A stretch of 64,000 nucleotides of DNA from Leptolyngbya sp. NIES-3755 (GTDB lineage: Bacteria; Cyanobacteriota; Cyanobacteriia; Leptolyngbyales; Leptolyngbyaceae): the NCBI GenBank assembly GCA_001548435.1, contig AP017310.1, positions 34,207 through 98,206 on the forward strand. The letters are read 5' to 3'. This document shows positions 43,416 through 51,192 of the stretch, in pieces (position 1 is the stretch's first letter; each line of letters opens with the position of its first letter). Under the pieces are notes generated by a model. The model was given only the letters and a program-made list of their open reading frames with translations, was not told the origin of the DNA and searched no databases. The translations under genes were made by a program, and so were the position numbers.

Positions 43416-43808
43416 AATCTGGTTGAAAGGAGCGTCTGGAGAATGCACGATTTTTACTTAACCTACTCCAGTAACGAAAAACTGACACCAATGGTGGCAG
43501 AAATCGGATGGTCGCATAACACCGCGATTTTGCAGAAATGCAAAGACGATTTAGAACGAGAATTTCATATTTGATCGACTCGTAAATTCGGCTGAACGAA
43601 AAACGTTCCGATTCACCAGATTGAGAATCAAACATACGAAAAAACGTCACTTAACCAAACAAATTTTGAGCAGACTGTTTCAGATACAATTCGTCAACGG
43701 GCAAAGCTCACCACTTATCGGATCACTCCAGACCTTTCTGAAGAACTACACGTTTAACTGCCTGCACCTGAACAAATTTCCAAACTCCTTGAGGGTATTG
43801 ATAAATAG
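43416..43808 (+). pseudogene. Decayed DUF1016 (YhcG-type PDDEXK nuclease) gene
   Basis: One reading frame carries successive DUF1016 blocks separated by stops: VWRMHDFYLTYSSNEKL and IGWSHNTAILQKCKDDLE, then TGA at 43572 and TGA at 43593 (where the family has Trp), then HQIENQTYEKTSLNQTNFEQ, and, after TAA at 43755, LPAPEQISKLLEGIDK as in the family's C-terminus. The middle of the nuclease domain is missing. It is a non-functional remnant, with three in-frame stops and an internal deletion. No frameshift is needed to read it. Confidence 0.72.
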
Positions 43809-43842
43809 GGTGTAGTAGAGAAAATTGCTTCAGCTACACCCT
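43807..43842 (+). terminator. Hairpin after the DUF1016 remnant
   Basis: Arms AGGGTGTAG (43807-43815) and CTACACCCT (43834-43842) with an 18-base loop. It probably terminated the now decayed gene. The following TAGATTTCTT is only weakly T-rich. Confidence 0.42.
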
Positions 43843-44281
43843 TAGATTTCTTCGTAGTCTGGGTCTACTCGTGCTTGATTGGGGGCATTTCATTCACACT
43901 TGCTAATCAAAAAGACAGATTCTAGCGAAGTGCGATCGTAGTATTATTCTCATGTAAACCAGTGTTTTGCACCAATAAAGCCGCCCCCGAACCAGTAACC
44001 CCGGCTCTAAATTGGATACCGAGCAAGCCATGTTTCCGTTAAACGGAATTTAGGTCAGGTCTGTCAAAGGCGCAAAAAATCTTCAATTGATTTGCGGCTG
44101 ACTTTTTGTATCAGAAAGAAATCGAGAATTCAAAATGCTAATAGGTTAGCCAGTTTAAGCAGATGACAACCGCTCGATTGCCAGTACATCTTAAAAGACT
44201 AGCGGTTGTGCAAATAGCACTTATACTTTGGGTGAATTTTGATCTAGGATTAATTCAACTTCCCATATCAAAGCGAACTTT
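43843..44281. other. Non-coding region upstream of the HTH protein
   Basis: 439 bp without a gene. It holds a near-perfect palindrome TTCCGTTAAACGGAA (44034-44048) and a 9-bp inverted repeat ACAACCGCT / AGCGGTTGT (44166-44174, 44201-44209) about 70 bp before the gene at 44282. Either could be an operator or replication-control element. No conserved coding remnant was seen in the first half. Confidence 0.4.
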
Positions 44282-45943
44282 GTGAATCCAGAATCCTCGA
44301 TCGAATCGTTGCAGTCTCCTAGCGAACAGTCAGGCTGGGAACAATTTATCGAGTTATTTAACAGCGATGGGATACGGGTGTTTGAGTGGATTGACCAAGC
44401 TACCGCTTGCTTTGAAGCAGTCGATCGTAAAAATATATCGAAGTCTGCGAATCAGATTAAACTAAGCAAAACTCGACTACAGGCAGCACAAAAGATTCAC
44501 AGCGAACTCTCAGCGCTGTTTTCTACATTGCCACAGTCACCGGAAAATCAAGACCAGCGAGATCGCCTTCAGCAGCAGTTTGATGTTCTCAAAGCGCGAA
44601 TTCAATCTTTAGACCAAAAATTCAGCGAACTTATGCGCGACAGCACCACCAAGGCGGCGAAGCAATCCGAACTTTTTCTAAACGACGCGATCGAAGCGAT
44701 CCCAACTGGCGCACCTTTTATTAGCTCGATCGAATCCCAGTTGCGAACGGATTTATGGGCAGATCGCGATGGTACTGCTGTTTTTTCCAAAGCCGCTAAA
44801 AGTAATCCGAAGAACTACATTGAGCATTACATCTCTAGCCCAGGTGATGTCACGATGCTGCCTTGGGACGCTGCGGAAAAGATCATCAACAATTTTGGAT
44901 TTAATACGGTCAAGCTCCAGCTCATTTTTGCAGCACACGCCATGAATCAAGCGGAACCGTGGAACGACAGCTTTACTTTGTCCGGCGAGGATGTCATCAA
45001 GAATTTAGGCTGGAATAGTCGCAAAGACATTCCCATGAGCCAGAAATTGGCAGAATTAGCTGGATGTGCATTTGCTCTAGACTGCTTATTGGTCAAAGTG
45101 GAATGGAACGAAGGGAAAGTCAACCGTCGTAAAACACGAGTCACTGTTCAGACTTCGCGGATGTGGAATATCGCCATCACTGCAACGGGGCAGAAAAATT
45201 TACTCTCTGAGAATTTGGAAGATCTTGAGAAGTTAGAACTTCAGGTGCAGCCTGGACTTTGGACAAAGGGCTTCTTGAATCGGGGTGGTGCAAAAGCGAG
45301 AGAAGCACTGTATCAATTTGGATATCTTGCTCAAAGTGTACTCAGAATTGACCCCTATCATAATGAGCTTGCCTTGCGTCTTGCGCTTCATCTCACGCTT
45401 GAGAGTCGCTTCCACACTTCGGGACAGTATCGAGTCAGAACACTCTTCGACTCTGCACTTCTAGGGTACTCCGACAAAATTGCTCAAGCACAATCGAATC
45501 GGCATAAAGCACGCGATTTAACAAATCAATGGAATGAGGCGCTTAAGACACTGATGAGATTGGGATGGAGCATTGACTTTGACGATCGCTATCCAGAATG
45601 CCTCAGACCAGACAGCGCACTTCGGAAACCCAAAGGGTATTTCAGCTTGCTATTGGAGAGCAAAATCACGATTCATCCTCCTGAGCCGATCCCAGAACTT
45701 CTAACTCAAGGAAAATTAGGCAAATCAAAGACGACCCAAGCCGACGAGCAACTGCCAACACTCAAAGCCGCCTTGCTCTCCGGCGACCAAGTTCGGGAAG
45801 CGCGAAAAAGTAGAGGCTGGAGTCAAGCAAAATTAGCGGGATTTCTCGGCATTTCTCAACAGTTAATTTCTCATATTGAATCTGGTCGTCGAGAACCAAC
45901 CCCAGAAGTTGAAGCCAACATCAGAAGATTGCTTAAACTCTAA
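44282..45943 (+). CDS. Plasmid HTH protein, candidate replication regulator or initiator
   Basis: 553 residues from a GTG start with no obvious ribosome-binding site. About residues 60-130 form a Gln/Lys-rich coiled coil; a middle alpha/beta domain (SGEDVIKNLGWNSRKDIPMS, AREALYQFGYLAQSVLRIDP) is followed by a C-terminal XRE helix-turn-helix: VREARKSRGWSQAKLAGFLG and ISQQLISHIESGRREPTP. It lies directly upstream of the iteron-like repeats and the large Rep gene on the same strand. It may bind there and control or assist replication (inference). The middle domain is not recognised. Confidence 0.6.
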   Translation: MNPESSIESLQSPSEQSGWEQFIELFNSDGIRVFEWIDQATACFEAVDRKNISKSANQIKLSKTRLQAAQKIHSELSALFSTLPQSPENQDQRDRLQQQFDVLKARIQSLDQKFSELMRDSTTKAAKQSELFLNDAIEAIPTGAPFISSIESQLRTDLWADRDGTAVFSKAAKSNPKNYIEHYISSPGDVTMLPWDAAEKIINNFGFNTVKLQLIFAAHAMNQAEPWNDSFTLSGEDVIKNLGWNSRKDIPMSQKLAELAGCAFALDCLLVKVEWNEGKVNRRKTRVTVQTSRMWNIAITATGQKNLLSENLEDLEKLELQVQPGLWTKGFLNRGGAKAREALYQFGYLAQSVLRIDPYHNELALRLALHLTLESRFHTSGQYRVRTLFDSALLGYSDKIAQAQSNRHKARDLTNQWNEALKTLMRLGWSIDFDDRYPECLRPDSALRKPKGYFSLLLESKITIHPPEPIPELLTQGKLGKSKTTQADEQLPTLKAALLSGDQVREARKSRGWSQAKLAGFLGISQQLISHIESGRREPTPEVEANIRRLLKL

Positions 45944-45984
45944 CTGCCTTTCAGAATATGCGTTTTAGCATTTTATCCTTGATA

Positions 45985-46186
45985 TTTACTACACGATGCC
46001 GCTTGTAGTAAAAAATATAATGCTCGAAATTGACCTCAAACCCTTGCTATGCAGCGCTTTTAGGTTACTACAAACGAACCCGGATTCGCTCACAAAATGC
46101 CCGGATCAACGCACAAAGCGCCCGGATCAACGCACAAAAGAATCTTCCTAACCTTTGCGCGGTAAAGCTTGCAGCTTTTTACTACA
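45985..46186. repeat. Repeated TTACTACA motif between HTH gene and rep
   Basis: TTTACTACA / TGTAGTAAA form a 9-bp inverted repeat at 45985-46012. Further TTACTACA copies occur at 46065-46072 and 46179-46186, on both sides of the iterons. A palindrome AAAGCTTGCAGCTTT lies just before the last copy. Four copies of an eight-base word in 200 bp suggest protein-binding sites that control rep transcription or origin opening. Confidence 0.5.
46079..46138 (+). repeat. Three tandem iteron-like repeats upstream of rep (candidate origin)
   Basis: The 18-bp unit CCCGGATCAACGCACAAA is present at 46100-46117 and 46121-46138, and as a diverged copy at 46079-46096 (CCCGGATTCGCTCACAAA). Spacing is exactly 21 bp, two helical turns, as in plasmid iterons bound by Rep on one face of the DNA. 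The array ends 146 bp before the rep start codon. The 45944-46284 region has no gene. Confidence 0.65.
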
Positions 46187-46284
46187 CCTCTGAGTAGTTT
46201 GATAAAACTGATCGGTCAAAAACACAGTTTTTCTGAGTCTGACAGAATTTAGCATCCTTACTCCTTATCAGAGGTAAATTTCGG

Positions 46285-49200
46285 ATGCGATCGTCCCCAC
46301 ACTTTACCAGCTACGTTTCAGCAGAGTTGGCTGAACAGCACCCTGCTGAATTACCCAGATTCAAGTTCGCTGTTAATACTCAGGGCTGTGACAAGAATTG
46401 GGATTTTAGACGTTTAAGCGCCAACTTTCGCGATCGAGAAGGCACACTCAACGATGTGCAAGAACACATCAAGCAAGGACACGCGATCTGTGCGGGTCTA
46501 CTCAATGGGCGCTGGCGTTCAAAATCGAATTTTGCGGGTTCACAATGGGTGCTGTGTGAAATCGACAACGCCGCTTTAGAAAGAGATGACCAAGGCAACA
46601 TTCTTAGAGACAAAGAAGGCAAAGGAATTAAAATCTATCAACATCAGATGACCGTGGCGGAAGCGATCGCGCATCCGTTTGTCCAGAAATACTGTTCACT
46701 GATTTACACCACGCCCAGCCATACTCCAGAGTGGAACCGATTTCGATTCATGTTTCGATTGCCAGAGTTAATTTGCGACATCGAAACTTACGAAGCGATC
46801 GTGCAATTTCTCCTGAAACATCTACCTCATGATCCCGCGTGTAAAGACGGTATTCGCGTGTTTTATGGAAATACGAACGCAGAATTTCCGTTGGTCAATC
46901 CTGCCACTTGTTTACCGCAGGAGTGGGTTCACCAAGCAATCATTCAGGCTGAAACAACACGACAAGAAAGAGCAGAGCAGGAGAAAATTTTCGTTCTTAA
47001 ACGGCAGCAATTTCGCCAATTGGCTCACGATGAAGGATGGAATCTTGACCAACTGATCCAGCAGGCACTTAATCACATTCCACCTCGAACCCCTGGAAGT
47101 GGCAACTACGATGAGTGCCGTCAAGTTCTGATGGCACTGGTGAATCATTACGGGACTGTGGAAGCGGAAGCGATCGCACAAAGTTGGAGTCCGTCAATTA
47201 AAGGTACAACTTGGAATATTGCACAAAAAATTCAATCGTTTCGACGTAAGGGAATCACGATCGGAACGCTGTTTCACATTGCAGGTCAATACGGGTTTCG
47301 GTTTCCCAAACGCAAGACCGAGTTTGACTCGCGAGAGCCAGACCAGGAAGCGTACCGAGCTTTTGTTGCTGAACAAGAAGAGCGATCGCGCTTAGAACAG
47401 ATTCAAGCCGAACAGCAGCAGTACGATCGATTGAAGCATTGCCTGAAATGGTTTCAGCAACGATTTGAGAAAAAAGGATTTGGCAAATCATCAGAACGAA
47501 AAGCGAAAACTCCACCAGAGACAATTGAGTATGTACCAGGAAAACTGCCGAGATTAGGGGACTATGACAGCCCACCCAAAATCGCCTACAAAAGAGCGCA
47601 CCTTAGTCAATTACTTTGGGAAGCTCGAATGAAGGGTTGGCAAGACATTCTCGATACCACACCACCAGGCGGCGGTAAATCCCACAGTTATGCCTCACTT
47701 TCACCGCACGAACTTGGCGTACAACAGGTCGAAAACGAGGAGAACGACGATCGCACTCTACATAGAGTCTGGTTGCTTAGCCGAAATCATCGCAATCCAA
47801 CCACTGAACCAGCCGAACGAAATTACGAAGACTTGCCAGTTAGAAATGCTGGCTTTGTCAAAGAGACAACGCGGAAAACGCCACTAGGTGCAAACTTCTT
47901 GCGCTGGGCGAAACAAGGCGAGACGATCGAGACTGAGGGCAATTGCCATCTCACCGATCTCATTCACAAAGCTGCCAACAAAGGTTTATCTACCGCAAAT
48001 CAAACTGCTACCCTCAATCCGTTCTGCGCGATTTGCCGTCACAAAGACTACTGCAAAGATTCTTCCGGCAATGGTTTTGGCTTTCGATTCGAGCGATCGC
48101 AAATTTTTCAGTTCTCCACTCAAGTTCGTGCCTCGATCAATTCATTGCCTGATCCATCTGACTACTTAGCGTACAGCGGCGATGTCGCAATTCTCGATGA
48201 AGCATTTACTCAACTTCAACCCGTTCAATCAATTACAGCGACTTTGAGCGACTTCGATACGCAGTGGGCAGAGCTTGAAGCAAACTTACCAGCCGCGCAC
48301 ACACTCCTCGAGCCTTTGCGCCAAGCATTAAGACCTTTAGTTGCGGGAGAAGTCAGACAGCACTACGGCTATAACGATGAGGAGCTAAGAACTTTAATCC
48401 CGAAAGCACCTGCACAATTCAACAAGGTTTTAGAGGAAATTTGGCAAACGTTGAGTGTCGATTTCCCGGCTTTGACCGAAGAACCGGATCAGATTCAAAC
48501 CAAAACCGAAACAATGGAGATTACACGATTGAAAAGTAGAACTCATCGCCAAAGCCAAAAGCTGGAAAGACTCCGGCTTGAGTTGACTCAGCTACAAGAA
48601 ATTGAAGAAGAACTGAAGCAAGGACAGATTGACTTATTTAGCCAATATCAATGGTCAGAAATCGATCGACAAGCAAAGCTAAATCGACTAGCAGAACTTC
48701 CCCAAATGATTGAAGCGATTCAAATCGAACTGGAAGCTGATCAAAATCAGCTAGAGCAATCACTTCAGCATCGAGACCTGTACCGTAATTTCAATCGATC
48801 TCAATTTCGTAACGCTCAAGATCGTCTGAATACCGTTCTCGATTGCTTACCCTCGCAGTGGTTACTGCCATTCCTAGCAGTCTGGAACGATTCAACAGCC
48901 GGAGCAATTCGAGTGAGTTCATTTGGAGGATTAACCGTCACCACTTACCGAGATCGACATAACGCAATTTTGAATGGCATCAAAACCCGAATCTACCTCG
49001 ATGCAACTGCAACTCCTGAAGTCCTAAGTTTGTATCGCCAAATGCCAACCCGCCACATTCTTTGGATTGCCCAGAAACAACTACGATCGCAGAATCTCAA
49101 AGTCACTTGGATTCAAGGGTTAGGACTTGCAGGCAAAGATCGATCTCAAAGCTGCGATCGACGAATTAACGCATTGTTAGACGCTCTAAGGCAACAACAT

Positions 49201-50070
49201 CCTGATATTGCTGTGTTTGATTGGCAGAGCAAAAAGCAAGACACAGATGCAGACGGGCACTGGTTCAGCGACTTTACGAGAGGAACAAACGAGTTTTCTG
49301 ACCGAAGTGCGATCGTCGCGATCGGTCTTCCTATGCCCAACGCTGGAGCGCTCTACGATCTGTGGATCACCCTTACAAACCAGTCAAATCTTGAGCATCT
49401 TCCGTTCTGTGATTTTTACCAGCATCAGATCGATGCTGAAATTCTTCAAGCCGTTGGAAGACTGCGAGCAAATCGACGGACTGATGAGTCTCTATCCTTC
49501 TTTCTCATTGGTGATACAGAACAGTCAAAGAACTTAAGTTATCAATTGCCCGATTCATTAAGCTACACCATTCGTCAGGCACGCGACATCACACCCGAAG
49601 CGGCGACATCAACTGAACTAGCATGGACTATCGTTACTGAAATGATGGAGCGATGGTGGTCTGAAACTGGAACGCTCCCAACTCAAAAACAAATTGAGGG
49701 CGAAACTGGGATTAGACAGGATCACATCTCGAAACTGGCGCAGAAATTTTCGGGAGGCTGGAAACAGCTTAAAAGAATATTCCAGTCTCTAATTAATCCA
49801 ATGAGGTCATGGAATATCTTTGAACCAGTCACCGAGCAAGAGGATTGGATCGAACCTTTCCTCGTTGAAATGAGCGATCGTACTTTTTCAGACATCACTC
49901 AAAATTCTTCTGAAGCAACCGCACTTCAATTAAATGTTCTAATTGAAGTGATCGGATGGCAAACTTGGCAGAGAATCGTAGTGCGGACTCCAAGTTCTAT
50001 ACGGCTGAATCTAGCGATCGCTTTATTTCAAGACGGTTTCACTACTTCTTTTTCAAGCGCTTTTAGATAA
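46285..50070 (+). CDS. Plasmid replication protein: AEP primase-like / SF2 helicase fusion (CyRepA1-like)
   Basis: 1,261 residues. The N-terminal 230 residues resemble archaeo-eukaryotic primase-type domains: SQWVLCEIDN and CSLIYTTPSHTPEWNRFRFM (with the small-x-His motif). A PriCT-like helical domain follows (GWNLDQLIQQALNHIPPRTP). The helicase has Walker A DTTPPGGGKSHSYASL, a Cys/His cluster FCAICRHKDYCKDS, Walker B VAILDEAFTQ, a coiled coil, and C-terminal EILQAVGRLRANRRTDESL (motif VI). This layout matches the large Rep proteins of cyanobacterial plasmids. Iterons 146 bp upstream support an initiator-helicase role. Confidence 0.82.
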   Translation: MRSSPHFTSYVSAELAEQHPAELPRFKFAVNTQGCDKNWDFRRLSANFRDREGTLNDVQEHIKQGHAICAGLLNGRWRSKSNFAGSQWVLCEIDNAALERDDQGNILRDKEGKGIKIYQHQMTVAEAIAHPFVQKYCSLIYTTPSHTPEWNRFRFMFRLPELICDIETYEAIVQFLLKHLPHDPACKDGIRVFYGNTNAEFPLVNPATCLPQEWVHQAIIQAETTRQERAEQEKIFVLKRQQFRQLAHDEGWNLDQLIQQALNHIPPRTPGSGNYDECRQVLMALVNHYGTVEAEAIAQSWSPSIKGTTWNIAQKIQSFRRKGITIGTLFHIAGQYGFRFPKRKTEFDSREPDQEAYRAFVAEQEERSRLEQIQAEQQQYDRLKHCLKWFQQRFEKKGFGKSSERKAKTPPETIEYVPGKLPRLGDYDSPPKIAYKRAHLSQLLWEARMKGWQDILDTTPPGGGKSHSYASLSPHELGVQQVENEENDDRTLHRVWLLSRNHRNPTTEPAERNYEDLPVRNAGFVKETTRKTPLGANFLRWAKQGETIETEGNCHLTDLIHKAANKGLSTANQTATLNPFCAICRHKDYCKDSSGNGFGFRFERSQIFQFSTQVRASINSLPDPSDYLAYSGDVAILDEAFTQLQPVQSITATLSDFDTQWAELEANLPAAHTLLEPLRQALRPLVAGEVRQHYGYNDEELRTLIPKAPAQFNKVLEEIWQTLSVDFPALTEEPDQIQTKTETMEITRLKSRTHRQSQKLERLRLELTQLQEIEEELKQGQIDLFSQYQWSEIDRQAKLNRLAELPQMIEAIQIELEADQNQLEQSLQHRDLYRNFNRSQFRNAQDRLNTVLDCLPSQWLLPFLAVWNDSTAGAIRVSSFGGLTVTTYRDRHNAILNGIKTRIYLDATATPEVLSLYRQMPTRHILWIAQKQLRSQNLKVTWIQGLGLAGKDRSQSCDRRINALLDALRQQHPDIAVFDWQSKKQDTDADGHWFSDFTRGTNEFSDRSAIVAIGLPMPNAGALYDLWITLTNQSNLEHLPFCDFYQHQIDAEILQAVGRLRANRRTDESLSFFLIGDTEQSKNLSYQLPDSLSYTIRQARDITPEAATSTELAWTIVTEMMERWWSETGTLPTQKQIEGETGIRQDHISKLAQKFSGGWKQLKRIFQSLINPMRSWNIFEPVTEQEDWIEPFLVEMSDRTFSDITQNSSEATALQLNVLIEVIGWQTWQRIVVRTPSSIRLNLAIALFQDGFTTSFSSAFR

Positions 50071-50277
50071 ATTGATCGGAAGCTGATCGAAGGGTACTCC
50101 GGTCACTTCGCAAAACGTTGACCACTGTTTCCAAGTCATTGACGGCTCAATATCGCCATGCTCCCATTTTCTCAACGTTGCTGAAGAGATTTTCAGGCAC
50201 ACGGACAATTCTTCCTGCGTCAAGTTCGCCTTGATTCGTAACTTTCTTACCCAATTATGATCCGCCCGGTGTGTCAT
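50053..50277 (-). CDS. Small XRE-family transcriptional regulator
   Basis: 74 residues, a single helix-turn-helix domain: WVRKLRIKANLTQEELSVCL then KISSATLRKWEHGDIEPSMT. It converges on rep and overlaps its end by 18 bp. Such small XRE proteins often regulate plasmid copy number or themselves; no partner gene is adjacent on the same strand. The 253 bp upstream of it hold only the inverted repeat described next. Confidence 0.75.
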   Translation of the reverse strand: MTHRADHNWVRKLRIKANLTQEELSVCLKISSATLRKWEHGDIEPSMTWKQWSTFCEVTGVPFDQLPINLSKSA

Positions 50278-50483
50278 AATAATTTATCGATAAGATCTAG
50301 CGATGGATCATGGAACTCGTAGACATTTAAGGTAGCGCGTTTGTGCGTCTGCGGTAAAGCCCTTCGGCAAAATCGTCAAGCTTCGATCGCTCAAAGCACT
50401 CAAACAGCTTTTTCTCAAATTCTAAATTCGTTACACAAGATGCGGAAAGCTTTTGAAGAGGTTATTCTTCACTCTTTAATTAT

Positions 50484-50526
50484 TTCTTGTGTAACTTTTT
50501 TCAGAAATATCAAAGTTACACAAGAA
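50484..50526. repeat. Inverted repeat, TTCTTGTGTAACTTT family, copy 2
   Basis: Perfect 15-bp arms (50484-50498, 50512-50526) separated by 13 bases, sharing the core TTCTTGTGTAAC with the pairs at 10835-10878 and 50917-50968. The right arm ends only 4 bp before the DUF6788 start codon at 50531, so a hairpin there would bury the ribosome-binding region. It may act as an operator, translational switch, or element boundary. Confidence 0.75.
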
Positions 50527-50530
50527 TCTA

Positions 50531-50911
50531 ATGACGAATAAATCATCATCTGAATCGCTCTGCTCTAGAATAAAGCGCTTCAACCTGCAAGAAAAACGTG
50601 ATCTTCAACAGTGGCTCGAATCTCAAATTGAGCTTGAACAGGCTGTTCTCAGCGAGGGAGCGATCTCAGATTCGCCAGCAGTTGAATCTGCAAAAGTCTC
50701 TGCGACAAACCGTGCGATCGTCGAAAGCTGTTCTTATGAAGGTAGAACATATCAATTAGAAAGACGGCGCTGTGGCAAAAAAGCCTGTAAATGTGCTGGT
50801 ACTGATTTGAGATCAGTCGGGCATGGTCCTTACTGGTATTCGTACTGGAAGGAATCGGGAAAACTTAAAACTCAATATATTGGGAAGCGTCCGCCGTGGC
50901 AGCGTTCTTAA
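50531..50911 (+). CDS. DUF6788-family small protein
   Basis: 126 residues. The C-terminal part is the recognisable module: TYQLERRRCGKKACKCAG followed by GHGPYWYSYWKESGKLKTQY, with a Cys-x4-Cys-x-Cys cluster suggesting metal binding. The first 60 residues are a helical, Glu/Gln-rich segment. It is framed on both sides by inverted repeats of the TTCTTGTGTAAC family. Function unknown. Related short proteins are frequent and patchily distributed in cyanobacteria, often near mobile DNA. Confidence 0.6.
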   Translation: MTNKSSSESLCSRIKRFNLQEKRDLQQWLESQIELEQAVLSEGAISDSPAVESAKVSATNRAIVESCSYEGRTYQLERRRCGKKACKCAGTDLRSVGHGPYWYSYWKESGKLKTQYIGKRPPWQRS

Positions 50912-50916
50912 CATTA

Positions 50917-50968
50917 AATTCCACTTTCTTGTGTAACTCTCTCTTCGGTTACACAAGAAAGTGGAATT
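50917..50968. repeat. Long perfect inverted repeat, copy 3, after DUF6788 gene
   Basis: Perfect 21-bp arms (50917-50937 and 50948-50968; arms include AATTCCACTTTCTTGTGTAA) with a 10-base loop. It starts 5 bp after the DUF6788 stop and shares the TTTCTTGTGTAAC core with copies 1 and 2. As RNA it would be a very stable hairpin, so a terminator role toward the convergent NRPS operon is plausible; an element end is the alternative. Confidence 0.75.
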
Positions 50969-50998
50969 GCATACTAGGACTAATCGCGAGAACAGCAT

Positions 50999-51148
50999 TA
51001 ATCCTTCTAAGCGATGTGGTGTCAAGATATAGGCGAGAGTCTGCCCAGTTTGGTAGTCAATGACGTACCGCAATCAGCGTTGTTATTTCTTGCTCCCCAC
51101 AAAGCTCAGCATTTCGGCTTCCTCGACGTAGGGCACCACATCAATTCA
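50999..51148 (-). pseudogene. Remnant of an IS1-family transposase
   Basis: One minus-strand frame reads VVPYVEEAEMLSFVGSKK, stop, QR, stop, LRYVIDYQTGQTLAYILT. This matches the IS1-type segment around DE(M/L)WSFVGSKKNQRWLWYAID-QTG-VLAY, with stops at the Asn and Trp positions. No inverted-repeat ends or other transposase parts are found. It lies between the DUF6788 gene and the NRPS operon end, probably an old insertion at that boundary. Confidence 0.55.
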
Positions 51149-51192
51149 AGTTGCTCTAACATGGATTTATTCACCTGCTTCAGACTTTAGCT

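Noticed and set aside
43399..43650. Minus-strand 83-codon frame near parA
   Set aside because: It is antisense to the decayed DUF1016 gene and shows no motif.
50813..51073. Minus-strand 86-codon frame as a gene
   Set aside because: Only its first residues make sense (IS1-type fragment); the rest is antisense to the DUF6788 gene and its hairpin.
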